Positions 11,239-22,115 of a DNA stretch of 64,000 nucleotides are shown in pieces. A model generated the notes under the pieces. The model saw nothing but the letters and a program-made list of their open reading frames with translations, made no database searches and was not told the DNA's origin. Origin of the DNA: Plasmopara viticola (taxonomy: Eukaryota; Oomycota; Peronosporomycetes; Peronosporales; Peronosporaceae). The stretch lies in contig MBPM02000080.1 of assembly GCA_001695595.3 (NCBI GenBank), positions 288,200 through 352,199 of the forward strand, read 5' to 3'. The translations under genes and the position numbers were made by a program. Each line of letters begins with the position of its first letter. Position 1 is the stretch's first letter.

Positions 11239-11772
11239 ATGTCCAAGCCTAAGCTTCTGCGACATTTCATGTTGCTATTGGGTTTTACACTCGTGGCAAG
11301 TACCAAGACCATGATAGCGGCGGCGGATGCTCAAGCCCAGAGTCACATAAGGAGCTTGTCAGCAGAGAATACTCGCTCTGACCGCTATGAGGAAAGGTTC
11401 TTGGTTATGCTCATCGCAAAGGTTGCATTGCAGTTAAAGGAATTGTCGTCAAGTCTGCATTTAAAGCTCGCTTCTGACAAAGAGAAAGTGATCAACGAGT
11501 TATTCGAGGAGTTGAACGTAAAATCTGCGGAGGGGAATCTGTTCGCAAGTGAGACGTATCAAGAGTGGGCTGGACGTGTCCTTGGCGCCTACGAAGACTC
11601 AGCAACGGCTTATATGGCCTTGTTCCACGAGCTCAAAAAACACTTTAGTGACGATGAGCTGGCTACATTTGTACTTGATGGTCTGAAATCTCAAGAGACA
11701 GCAGCTGAGGCGATTAAATATTACAACCTAATTTATCAGCTTGCACACCCATGGAATGTTCGAGGGCCATAA
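11239..11772 (+). CDS. Secreted RXLR-like/dEER WY effector, C-terminally truncated
   Basis: 177 residues from the ATG at 11,239. An upstream in-frame TTG at 11,209 is not used, because family members begin with M-x-K-P-K. Residues 1-27 form a signal peptide (hydrophobic M-L-L-L-G-F-T-L-V-A). RSLS at 38-41 replaces RXLR, and EER follows at 51-53. Residues 100-165 give one WY-type module (W110, Y118, L-A-T-F-V-L-D-G-L). The intact paralogue at 46,495 has 528 residues; here homology stops near residue 165, where the frame runs into the front of a second effector copy and ends. It may be secreted as a short one-module protein, or be a pseudogene. Host-cell entry and function are inferred only from the family. 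Confidence 0.6.
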   Translation: MSKPKLLRHFMLLLGFTLVASTKTMIAAADAQAQSHIRSLSAENTRSDRYEERFLVMLIAKVALQLKELSSSLHLKLASDKEKVINELFEELNVKSAEGNLFASETYQEWAGRVLGAYEDSATAYMALFHELKKHFSDDELATFVLDGLKSQETAAEAIKYYNLIYQLAHPWNVRGP

Positions 11773-12845
11773 CAGCGGTGGAAGCCCAAGCCCAGAGTCT
11801 AATGAGAAGCTTGTCAGCAGTGGCTACTCGCGCAGAACGCCATGAGGAAAAGACGTAAAATACCTTCGGCGAAAAGGTTGCATAAGAAGTAGAGAAGTTG
11901 GCGCCAAGCCTGCGCTTAAGGCTCTCCCCTGACAAAGAGGAAATGATCGACAGCTCTTTCAAGAACTTTTACGTGGAATCTGTGAAGAAGAATTTACTCG
12001 CAAGTAAGCAGTTTCAAAGGTGGGCTAGAGGTGTCCGTGGGGCCTACAAAGACTCTGCAGAGACTTACTTATAAGGTCTTGTTCCACGAAAGGAAAAACA
12101 CTTAAGTGACTATGAGCTGGCTACATTTGAACTCGATGGTCTGGCATCTTAGAAGATAGAACCTGTAGCCATTAGATAGTACAACCTTCAGCTAAAAGAT
12201 TGGATAGAGAACAAGAAAGTGCTTGATGTTTTCAGTGCCTTTGCGTTTGGTATCGGGCACCGGTTTTAAGCACCCGCTCTTGAAGACACGTCTCGTTTGC
12301 TCGTCAGCTTCCACAAAAAGAAAATTAGACGAGCAGTCAATATTTGATGCTCTCTTGGCTGAAATGCTTGGAGCTATGAATGTTGTCTCCACGAGTGAGG
12401 CGTTGGACGTGAAGTCTATTTTCAATTATGATGCCGTTGTGATCTCTTCAGCTGTCAGCATCTGGCTTTCTTACGCTAAAGGGTCGTTAACGAAAGACGA
12501 TTACGAGGAATTGGTGACCGGCTTGGTAAACAACTTGTGGGCCCAACGTGGCTTTGAGACAAGGCCCTTGCTAACGTCATAACGGCAGCGCAAGAGGACG
12601 AGAGCACGCGTGTATTTGCTACAAAAGCCTTAAAAAAGCTGTTTATGTACTGGAGGGGGGAAGTAAAGACGGCAAGCGATGTTCTTAGCATTTTTGGGTT
12701 CGAACTAGCAGGAATGAAGGTGAGGACATTGTGGAGAGCCCACTCTTATTGACGTGGCTTGCCTTTGCATCGCGACGTCATGCTACAAATGCTAAATTAC
12801 TTGTGGCATTGCGTAAACGTTTGTCTGACGAACAATCGGCAGCTC
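11745..12845 (+). pseudogene. Second effector copy fused behind effector 1, many stops
   Basis: From about 11,756 the sequence restarts at the signal-peptide end of a second family member: A-V-E-A-Q-A-Q-S-L-M, then RSLS and H-E-E-K, then a TAA near 11,857. Homology to the rest of the LWY effector continues to about 12,845 through several frames. Pieces include an R-W-A-R-G-V-R-G-A-Y stretch at about 12,020, A-E-M-L-G-A near 12,360, S-I-W-L-S-Y-A-K at about 12,458 and T-W-L-A-F-A-S near 12,752. Stops and frameshifts occur throughout. The join looks like unequal recombination between tandem copies. It is nonfunctional. Confidence 0.75.
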
Positions 12846-13446
12846 GTTTGATACATCTTCTCGTGGCTGCTGACGAGCGAACGAGTCATAATTCTAAAAA
12901 GCGGGTTCTTATAAAAGTTGCCTTTGCTGATATCAAGTTTCAAGGCACTAAAAATCAAGCGCTCCCAACTTTTTTTTTTCAATCGTCCATTTGAAGGTTG
13001 TAATATCTATTCGCTACAGTTTCTGTCGTCTGGGAAACCAGACCACCAAGTACAAATGTAGCCAGGTCATAGTTGTTAGATTGCTTTTTCAGCTCGTGAA
13101 ACAAGGCCTGATAAGCCTCTGCAGAGTCTTCGTAGGCGCCAAGGACACGTCCAGCCCACTCTTGATACATCTCACTTGGGAGCTGTTGATCACTTTTTCG
13201 TTTCAGGAGAGAGCCTTAAACGCAGACTTGACGACATATTCTCCAACTGCAATACACCATTTGCGATGGACGTGTTCAAAACCAATTTCCCAAAACAGTC
13301 ACTTCGAGTCTCTTCTGCTGACAAGCTCCTCATGTGACTCTGAGCTTGGTCATCCATTGCTATCATGGTCTCATGGCCTTCGTACTTGCCACTAGTGTGA
13401 AAGTCGATAGCAACATTTATCGGCGCAGAGTTTTAGGCTCGAGCAT
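12846..13446 (-). pseudogene. Inverted effector fragment facing effector 1
   Basis: Minus-strand family member starting at the ATG whose first base is 13,446. Codon 10 is TAA. RSLS is still present, but EER is lost. A WY module (Y-Q-E-W-A-G-R-V-L-G-A-Y-E-D-S) is readable at 12,979-13,170. The fragment continues with A-L-K-L-D-I-S-K-G-N-F-Y-K-N-P-L near 12,920 and then meets the 3' part of the plus-strand copy at about 12,845. Its own upstream flank follows, inverted, to about 14.45 kb. The arrangement is a convergent inverted duplication. Confidence 0.75.
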
Positions 13447-14455
13447 TGCCTTTGAAGGATTATTTGATAATGACAAGACCTTCGAATCAGCGCAATTGAC
13501 ACTTCAAGATCTCAAGGCATTGATTTGAGTCCAAGATTTTTTTCGCCTAATATATTTGTGTATAGTGTGACTTTTATAAGAAGCGCAATTTTAACATTTA
13601 AAAAACAGCACAAGCAACATTATGATGCCTCAAATTAACCAGCTTCTGCTATTAGTTAAGGGCTTGTATGAGTAAAGACGAGAACTTTTATAGACTACAA
13701 TAAAGATTGAAGGCGTACTCTCTGATGTACTGTGTTGTATGCATACAATAAGCTGCTGAGCTATCTGTCTTAAATTATTGGCTATGGTATCTTTCTGCAA
13801 TTTAATTGTTCAAAATGCACCAAGTTTTATGTGCTGTACTGTAAGCAAATACTTTCCCCACATTATGGCGTCCGTACGTGAGTTTTGCAGCCATCGACAT
13901 ACCACAGGGTCTTTATCACAACAAAGCAGTGCCAATGTGTACTGCAATTGTAACCCATGTACCAGGCCTCGAGGGTGGAAGGCCTAGTCGTCAGACTTCT
14001 CTTTTGCATTTCAAAGCTGCTGTCAAACCCCAAGATTACAATGAAAGATCAAAATCAGATATTTTGTCAATAGTGAATGAGAGATAAATGCAGCAACGGT
14101 CGCGGCAAACTGAAGTCGCAAAGCTTATATCGGGAGCGAACTATGTGGCGAGTTCCTCAGCGTGCTGAGCACTGTGCAATTGGAGCCATTATGTTCATGT
14201 TGCGAACGAAGCGAACAGTGATGGCGCCGACGCGGCGCGTCTACCGACCAATTATATAAAAGCTAGAGTGCAGTGCACCGTGAATATGTATTTATTCCCG
14301 TTTCACCACATGATTTAGGTGATACTACTTTATTGACCGTCTCAAAAAGCGCCTGCATCGCTACTGGTTTTTACTGTGCTATCTATCATAAGGTTTTATA
14401 AATACATGTCCATTTAAATCCTCCTCGCATCGCGAATTTAACACTCTAAGGTGAT
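13447..14455 (-). repeat. Effector-unit upstream flank, inverted copy
   Basis: No gene. Reverse complement of the flank before effector 1: 13,556 pairs with the 10,770/11,112 region, GTACATCAGAGAGTACGCC on the minus strand near 13,715 pairs with 10,588, and 14,150-14,260 pairs with 8,880-8,990. It contains no SINE and lacks the 1.07 kb insertion, so it shows the pre-insertion state of those sites. Confidence 0.7.
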
Positions 14456-15114
14456 GTAAAAGCGATAACGGTAATTAACCTAGTCGCTCATCAAGAATCC
14501 ACAAAACGAAATTTTATTGAATATACCGATAAAAGACCAAAGCATATTGCACAAATTCAACCAAGGATAGTAAACAGTAAATTACTTAACATATTTCTGT
14601 GCGTATCTGAGGGCTTTGTGACCTGGGAGCTTACTAAGGAGCTTTAAAAGAAATGTTCCATCCGATTAGCTTGAACATCTATGAGAATTTCCGTTACCGT
14701 AATGTAGGCGCGAACTATATATGTATTTATGAGCCAAACGAGTTGACGGCCTTCGAGTGCCATTTTCTATAAATGATAAAGGTTTATGTACTCATGGACG
14801 ACTAGTGCAGAAAGTAACAATAAAGGATCAAGAAAAAGAAGACTTGATCCTCTATATACCGTTGGAAGGCAGCTTCTCATCGTCAATAAGAGTGGGCTCT
14901 CGTACAAAATCCAGTGTGGTGATTGTTCCTGTACCAACAGGCTTAAGCGTTTCCAAGTAAAGCAACAGTCACTTCATCATCTGCAATAAGCACGGGTAAA
15001 GAAGACGCGTGGCTTATTTGGGGGCTATGGAGGGTTGCTGTCAAAGGCTGTGCCCTCAGATCCAAAGAAATACTGGTCAATTGTAGGGGCGAGGCAGAAC
15101 AGCCTACTAGAGAA

Positions 15115-15186
15115 GGATCAAATTCTCATGATGTGCGCAAAATTCGGTACAGGATCAAATTCTCATGATGTGCGCAAAATTCGGTA
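15115..15186. repeat. Tandem duplication, period 37 bp
   Basis: GGATCAAATTCTCATGATG and the next 16 bases start at 15,115 and again at 15,152. The two copies look identical, so this is recent. Confidence 0.9.
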
Positions 15187-17872
15187 GGAAATTAGCATCT
15201 AACCGTTGGACAGCTCTTAAAAAGAATACAAGCAGTAGTAAACAACTGGCTGTATACACACGTGTCATGGTGAATTGCGGACTTTTGCTTGCCAACAAAG
15301 AAGAAGGTCAGCTAGAATACGTTAAGCAATTCATGTGGAGGAAGCCGCAGAAGCAAATCCGTTTCGGTTCAACTGGGTGACGAAACGCCTGTTAAAAGTC
15401 TTAAAGCTTGAAAAGATCTGGCTATAAGAGTTGAGGACTTCAATAGTACGAAGGTACTTCTCGTCTTTGACAAGAACGAGTGCGACTTGGCCCTGTGCAT
15501 GCTGTAGACAAAAAAGCTCGAGCTCTAAATTGAATTGTATGAAACCAGCTTTCCCGTTCCACGACAAGGATTTACTGTGTTTTGTTCCCACCATTGTTTT
15601 AGTATAATTTGTTAGAGAAAAAATCTAGGCCTTTAAAACCTCAACGTCAATATGGGAGAGCCTTAAGGTGCTGCTGTTCTTTCGAAGGTAGAGGTGACGG
15701 CGTCTGGAAAGTTTTCTTTAGCGGGTAGCAAGTCTCGCTAGTAGCACTGACTTGCAATGGTGCTTATAATGTCCCTCTAATTGCAAAAAGCTTAGCTCCA
15801 TAGCATTGCACCACCAACGGTGGGTCACGAAGTTTCTTAAGGCAAAAGAATAGGTCTCCAGGAAGGCAATAAGATATCACCAAAATTGTGTAGATTAACT
15901 CCACTAAAACGAAATGAAGGCGCGATTCGAAATCAACGTTTGGCTATCATAAACGACCTCGTCATCACCAAAACAGAACTTAACCTTACGAATAGATGTC
16001 ATCTTATCTAATAGCTGTGTCGTGGAAGGTGTGCCCCAGTTTGAGGCACTGTCTGGGGTTTCAGATTCACCGAGCCTCAAACTACCCAAAGCTACTGAGC
16101 CCTTGGCCAAATAAAAAGTCCCAGAATAGGTATGGTTCTAGATGCAAGCCTGTCTTTAGGATTAAACTACATATTTTCGTTCGGACAAAGATGCGTTGCA
16201 TTAGTCTCATTGGCAGATTTCCAATGCGGCTTAGCGTACATATCATGAAAGGTATCAAGGATCTGGTATTCTATTCCCCTAGATGTGTGGTCCAGAAACC
16301 CAACATCAACCCGTCACTAGAAAGTGGAATGAGAGTAAGATCAAGCTTAGGCAAGCCATGAAGCGTTATGTCACCAGGCAATATATATTTTTATAAGAAG
16401 AATGTGAGATCATTCATGAAATTTCTTTTTATCGATTTTTACCCTTTGATGAGGAAAAGTATGCCGCACAATAACTAACGTCGTACTTTTGACGAAAGAA
16501 AACACTATTTTATCTTTACAGAGGCTTTCCCAAGCGACTCGGGTGCAGATGCTGCTTGATGCAGCAGCTATTTGCTTGAAGAAAGAGCAAGTTCAGAAAT
16601 TGGTTGGTTACACAAAAACTTCTAAAGATGGATAAGACGGAAATGGCTGTGAGAAAGGTATGTGGATGTAGGGCCACGCACGGCACTAAATGTACCTGCA
16701 ATTGGATATTGGCGATGGATATCCGGGTTCACACCATGTGTGGGGAATGACACGAGCATTTTAGGCGATACGGTCAAAGCTCGAGGGATTATAGGTAAGT
16801 CTTGCCTGCTTCGAATCAGCCAGGTAATCGCGAAGATCAGTGCGTTTGATCCGACATCTCCTTATCTCGTTACCCTACAGAACTCCAGAACACGGCATTA
16901 TCAAAAGTTTTGGAGTATTATGAGCATAATGTACCATCATAATCTGTCGCTTTAAAGTTTGATTCCTTTAGCTTAATTTTTAGTACATATCGATTTCAAG
17001 ATCGGATGATTGCTTACTGCTATAATTGTCTCATAAAAATGTACAGGAGGAAGAGATCGATCACAGAATTTATTCACTTTGAAAAAACGCGACGAGCGCA
17101 TATTTCTAAAGAATCGGCTTCTGTCGAATGCGAAGTTTGTGTTGCTCGATTAATTTGCCGTCGTTTGCTGGGCGGCTGCATGTGCAGTACTCTCATGTCG
17201 TTTTGGTTCGAGAAACTTTGAGATACTCATATATCTCGTCACATTAAATTCGCTGCTACACCATGTGCGTGAAAAAGCCACTCAGACGCACGAAAGCGCT
17301 GTCGAGACGCGCTTTCCATATATCCGCATACACCGATGACTCTCCTGCCGCGTGAAGTCGATGGTAGAGACTACACAAATATTAGGGTCATGCTAAGATA
17401 AAGAAGGTTGGGTTTAGGAGACATAATTTCGGCACTCGTCATCCACTATCGTTGTTCTGTAGATGGAAAAACCGGCAGTATATTTTGGCATATAACGAGC
17501 TGATCGGCGCAGCAGTATCTGATAATAGCCTAATTTAGAGGAGGACGCGTATGTTCGGTAGCACGATGTATATACTACTAACAAAACTAATCAAGGTACC
17601 TCACGGTGGTGAGTACGCTCAGCGGCGTAGCAACACTAATTAACGCCGTGGCGAGGTTTCACTTTCTTGTGACACAGCTGCATTACAGCCTTTTGCTCGT
17701 AGACATTATATTCGTCCAAATCTATTGTAAAAGAATTCGTCGACTATGTAGACCTATTGAGACTTGACGGAGCAAGTTTCTGAGGTCATGAGGACCACCA
17801 AATTTTACATCAACATCGATAACGTGTCCATGCGACCGTTTAAAAAAAACCTCGGCTGCTTTTTGAACAATC

Positions 17873-18190
17873 GTGGGGATCAGACGAAGTAAAATTTATC
17901 TTGCCTTGGCCAGCGCGACACTTGAGGTATTGACCAGGTGTACCAAACTGCTTGTACAAGTACAGCGTCGAGTATGCCGGTCTAGCAAAAAAATCAGACC
18001 TATATCAGTAGATTATTGTACAAAACAAGCACCAGTCTTAACTTTTCTGTACTTTACGAAGCCGTCAAGCGTCTTTTGCGACGCTTCTGAAGACTCCATC
18101 GATGGGCATCATTGCAAGCTAAAACGAAACCATGAGCAAGCTAAATTAACTTTATACCCTTTGTATTTTTTAGGCCGCACATTCCTGTGA
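17873..18190 (+). pseudogene. Gypsy RNase H remnant (copy B)
   Basis: Reads K-Q-A-P-V-L-T-F-L-Y-F-T-K-P-S-S-V-F-C-D-A-S-E-D-S-I, the start of a Ty3/gypsy RNase H domain with the D-A-S motif kept. It then decays: the expected G-G-A-L-L-Q segment is missing and the frame stops after R-T-F-L. The inverted counterpart is at 21,798-22,115. It lies between the RT-like region and integrase, as expected. Confidence 0.8.
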
Positions 18191-18616
18191 ACAACGATTA
18201 AGTACGGTCATCTCGCCCAAAAAAATGACAAAATAGTTGGCATTCTTTGTGAATAATTATGTCCGCAATGAATGAAAGTTTGGAAAAAGTAGAGTGCTTG
18301 CTGATACGCTTTCGCGTAGGTCAGATGAGTTAGGCCACATCAGCAGGGTTGGAAACTCTATCGACCAACAAATTCGCTTGGATATAAAACGAATGCCAAT
18401 TTATGTGATTTTAATCTGGGGCGGTCGGCACCAAAGTCGACTTTAAAACACCGCAAAAGCCAAAATAAATGCATCGCTATCAGATTTAGGGCGGCTGTTT
18501 ACATTACGCTGCACCGTCAATTACATCTTTAGTCGTTGTACCACATTTGGACATTTAAAATGATTTACCATTTGAGGGTACATGTTGCGTTAATTTAGCG
18601 GTCGTTTTATCGAGAA

Positions 18617-18961
18617 ATGGCTGGTCTATTGGTCTTAACAACACATCGGTGGTGTTACATATACACATGGATGGATGAATTTGTGAGAAGTTATGAAACC
18701 TGCCAGAAGATCAGATTCGCGCTTTACGCGCTGAAATCATTGCAGAGCCTGACCGTACCGGCGGACTATTGGAAGTCCATAAGACTCGACTATATCTTTG
18801 GCTTAGCAAAATTAATGGCCACACCGGCACCATGCCGCCACAGCAGGAGAGTGCAGCTGGCACCTGCAGTAGTGAAGAGAAGACAGCAGAACGTTCAATG
18901 TTTAAGACCACAGTCTTCCAGACAGGCTCGTTTACCAACGCTTTTTTGTAATTGCTGCTGA
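18617..18961 (+). pseudogene. Gypsy integrase remnant (copy B)
   Basis: Contains Y-E-T-C-Q-K-I-R, part of the integrase zinc finger, then V-P-A-D-Y-W-K-S-I-R-L-D-Y-I-F-G-L-A-K, the opening of the catalytic core with its first aspartate. The frame then shifts; H-T-G-T continues in another frame at about 18,820. It is nonfunctional. The counterpart on the other arm is at 21,026-21,290 (minus). Confidence 0.8.
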
Positions 18962-21025
18962 ACACTTTCGACATGTGGCAATCCACAGACACGTGGTCAG
19001 ATAAAATAGATCAACCTTGTGCTCAAAGGATCATTGTACAGAATGTGTGCTAAAATCTCGCATTTGTGGACATATAAGCTATCTGTAGGTGAGTTGCCAT
19101 GGCTCACAAAATCATGAGCTTTATTTTCTTTATATAAACACCCTACAGATTTGTCAGATGGAAGAGCACGAACTTGGGGGGGAAATCTTTATCTTCCAAG
19201 TTTGTCAGCTTTCATAAGAAAGCAATAGAGTGGTTTACATAGCTTTAAGCCTGTAGATTGTCCCGAGTTGAGCTCATCGCTAGGTCCCTGGTGACCGCTG
19301 ATGGAGCCCTCGCGTTCAGCGATAAAGAAACAAACATGATGCTGCAGATTTTAAGTCGCAGACTGGCAGGCAGCGACGAGAGTCGGCTGATTAAACCTTT
19401 GCCAAAGTTACCTCGCCACTCGTCCAACGACTTCGCTTAAGGTGTCGTAAAGTAATTGGTGAGAGTACAGCTTCAATACTTGTGTATTCAACGCTTAAAT
19501 CTCTCCGGTCATCCTCGGACAATCTATTGGGGCGCAAGTACAACGAGTACGACGTGAGTGATTCCTGCGAAGATATCGAGCTGGTCCCGAGCTGCGCACA
19601 CCTTAAGCTGAGCGCTCTTCGAGGCCGCAATCCAAATGCTAAAGAATCCATGGATCCCATCGTAGCTTTCCGGACGATCACATCATATCGTTGGGCACGA
19701 ATTTATACTTTCCCCTGCAGATTTAGAAGTAAGCAAAATTCATTCCGGTGTGACTGCGCCTCGTGCTCGAGAATAAATGAGGATATTGATCGTGGTGAGC
19801 TCCCGCTCACTTGACACAAGCAATCTATCGCAGAACAGCCATGTTGTGCTTAAGATTCGTAGTGAGCGCAGTGGCGCCCGGACACTTCTTTCGAAACTTT
19901 TTTATTGACTCCCATGACTTTTGCGGAGAGGCACAAACGCACCACTTCATAAGAAGATCTTGGCTTGTCAGTGAAAGTATATTTACTTCATTATCCACTC
20001 CACAAGGAAGTGGTTTTGGCCTTGGCGGCAAAGGTGCGCCATAAGATGCCACTTCTGCCTCGTCTTTCTACTTTTTCGTGATAAAAATAGACTCGTGCGT
20101 GACCAAATGTTTGCGGCCCTGGCGGTAAGTTTACCCTTAACAAAAAAAAAATAGCATGTAAGGATTAAAAAATACAGTCTGATCGATCGCTGCGCGTCTT
20201 TGCGCGAGGTTTTTCAACTGTCGCTGGATGTCACTTTCTTGCAAAGTGAGCCTTAGGCATTGCCGGACGCTTAAAGCGAAAGGTTTACGATTACTTAGTC
20301 CCACATTCTATGGCCAATACAGCGGAGCTAACAGCCGCTGTATGACCGCCCGAAGTCGCAATTCTAACAGGATTGAGCGCCTTGGCAGCACTTTAAAAAG
20401 GGCTTGGAAAAGATCAGAGATCACGTAAGGCCAGAAGTCTTGCTAATCGAAATTTCCCACTTAACTCCTCATAGTAAGTGCTAGGTGCGTCAACAGCGTT
20501 TTGGAAAAAGTAGATGGTATATTCCGGCCCATGTCCTATTAAATGTTAGTGGTCCGAGAAAACAATAGCTCATCTTGTTCATGGATGCTGATCTACGAGT
20601 GGTCAGTTTAGTACCAATTAAAAATATACTTCAGGACAAAATGCTTTTTTGACTTTATGCATGTAAGCCGAAAAGTCCAATATGTTTATTTTGAGCGGAT
20701 GAGTATTGCACTTTTTGCCCCGTTCAATATGTTCAGCCAACTATTAATAGAGTCACTTTATTGCTTTTTTATGAAAGCTGACAAACTTGGAAGATAGAGT
20801 TTCCCTCCCCCAAAGTTCGTGCTCTTAAATCTGAAGAATCTGTAGGGTGTTTATATAATGAAACAAAGCTCATGACTTTGTGAGCCATGGCAACTCAACT
20901 ACAGATAGCTTATATGTCCACAAATGCGAGAAATCTACGCACGTTATGTACAATAATCCTTTGAGCACAAGGTTGATCTATTTTATCGGACCACGTGTCT
21001 GTGGGTTATCACATGTCGAAAGTGT

Positions 21026-21290
21026 TCAGCAGCAATTACAAAAAAGCGTTGATAAACGAGCCTGTCTGGAAGACTGTGGTCTTAAACATTGAACGTTCTG
21101 CTGTCTTCTCTTCACTACTGCAGGTGCCAGCTGCACCCTCCTGCTGTGGCGGCATGGTGCCCGTGTGGCCATTAATTTTGCTAAACCACAAAGATATAGT
21201 CGAGTCGTATGGACTTCCAATAGTCCGCCGGTACAGTCAGGCTCTGCAATGATTTCAGCGCGTAAAGCGCGAATCTGATCTTCTGGCAGG
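21026..21290 (-). pseudogene. Gypsy integrase remnant (copy C)
   Basis: Mirror of 18,617-18,961: Y-W-K-S-I-R-L-x-Y-I with G-L-A-K and the H-S-R-R-V-Q-L-A-P run. In this copy the catalytic stretch is interrupted by an extra base change, and C-G-L-A-K stands where the other arm has F-G-L-A-K. It is nonfunctional. Confidence 0.7.
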
Positions 21291-21797
21291 TTTCATAGCT
21301 TCTCACATACTCATCCATCCACGTGTATATGTAACACCACTGATGTGTTGTTAAGACCAATAGACCAGCCTATTCTCGATAAAACGACCGCTTATTAACG
21401 CAACATGTACCCTCAAATCGTAAATCATTTTAAATGTCCAAATGTGGTACAACGACTAAAGATGTAATTGACGGTGCAGCGTAATGTAAACAGCCGCCCT
21501 AAATCTGATAGCGATGCATTTATTTTGGCTTTTGCGGTGTTTTGAAGTCGACTTTGGCGCCGACCGCCCCAGATTAAAATCACATAAATTGGCATTCGTT
21601 TTGTATCCAAGAGAATTTGTTGGTCGATAGAGTTTCCAACCCTGCTGATGTGGTCTAACTCATCTGACCTACGCGAAAGCGTGTCAGCAAGCACACTACT
21701 TTTTCCAAACTTTCATTCATTGCGGACATAATTATTCACAAAGAATGCCAACTATTTTGTCATTTTTTTGGGCGAGATGACCGTACTTAATTGTTGT

Positions 21798-22115
21798 TTA
21801 CAGGAATGTGCGGCCTAAAAAATACAAAGGGTATAAAGTTAATTTAGCTTGCTCATGGTTTCGTTTTAGCTTGCAATGATGCCCATCGATGGAGTCTTCA
21901 GAAGCGTCGCAAAAGACGCTTGACGGCTTCGTAAAGTACGGAAAAGTTAAGACTGGTGCTTGTTTTGTACAATAATCTACTGATATAGATCTGATTTTTT
22001 TGCTAGACCGGCATACTCGACGCTGTACTTGTACAAGCAGTTTAGTACACCTGGTCAATACCTCAAGTGTCGCGCAGGCCAAGGCAAGATAAATTTCACC
22101 TCGTCTGATCCCCAC
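21798..22115 (-). pseudogene. Gypsy RNase H remnant (copy C)
   Basis: Same domain as at 17,873 in opposite orientation, with S-K to G-E, S to C, P to S and L to P differences in the translation. F-P-Y-F-T-K-P-S-S-V-F-C-D-A-S is clear. Further along the element, at 21,690, M-L-A-D-T-L-S-R-R-S-D-E-L matches the conserved N-x-x-A-D-A-L-S-R-R end of RNase H. Two recognisable domain ends in the right order support the gypsy assignment. Confidence 0.8.

Larger units (their letters stand above)
15846..18975 (+). repeat. Large inverted repeat, left arm
   Basis: Pairs with 21,013-24,142 (coordinate sum 39,988 for most of its length, 39,987 near the inner end after one indel). For example 17,006-17,221 and 22,767-22,982 give the same 71-codon translation in opposite orientation, and 16,662-16,955 matches 23,033-23,326 with one residue changed. 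Outside 15,846 and inside 18,975 the two sides are still homologous but clearly less similar. Confidence 0.93.
14456..19240 (+). mobile_element. Decayed Ty3/gypsy retrotransposon, copy B (plus strand)
   Basis: Gag/protease end at 14.5-15.8 kb, RT region 15.8-17.8 kb, RNase H 17.87-18.19 kb, end of RNase H near 18.3 kb, integrase 18.6-18.96 kb. The part from about 15,846 to 18,975 is almost identical, inverted, to 21.0-24.14 kb, while the ends on both sides are visibly more diverged. All domains are interrupted. A 37-bp tandem duplication at 15,115-15,186 and several short ORFs that recur in the other arm reflect copying, not selection. Confidence 0.75.

Noticed and set aside
16662..17221. Two small ORFs conserved exactly in both inverted arms, apparently under selection
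   Set aside because: The arms are almost identical in non-coding parts too, so conservation only reflects recent copying. The frames lie inside the RT region of a dead gypsy element.
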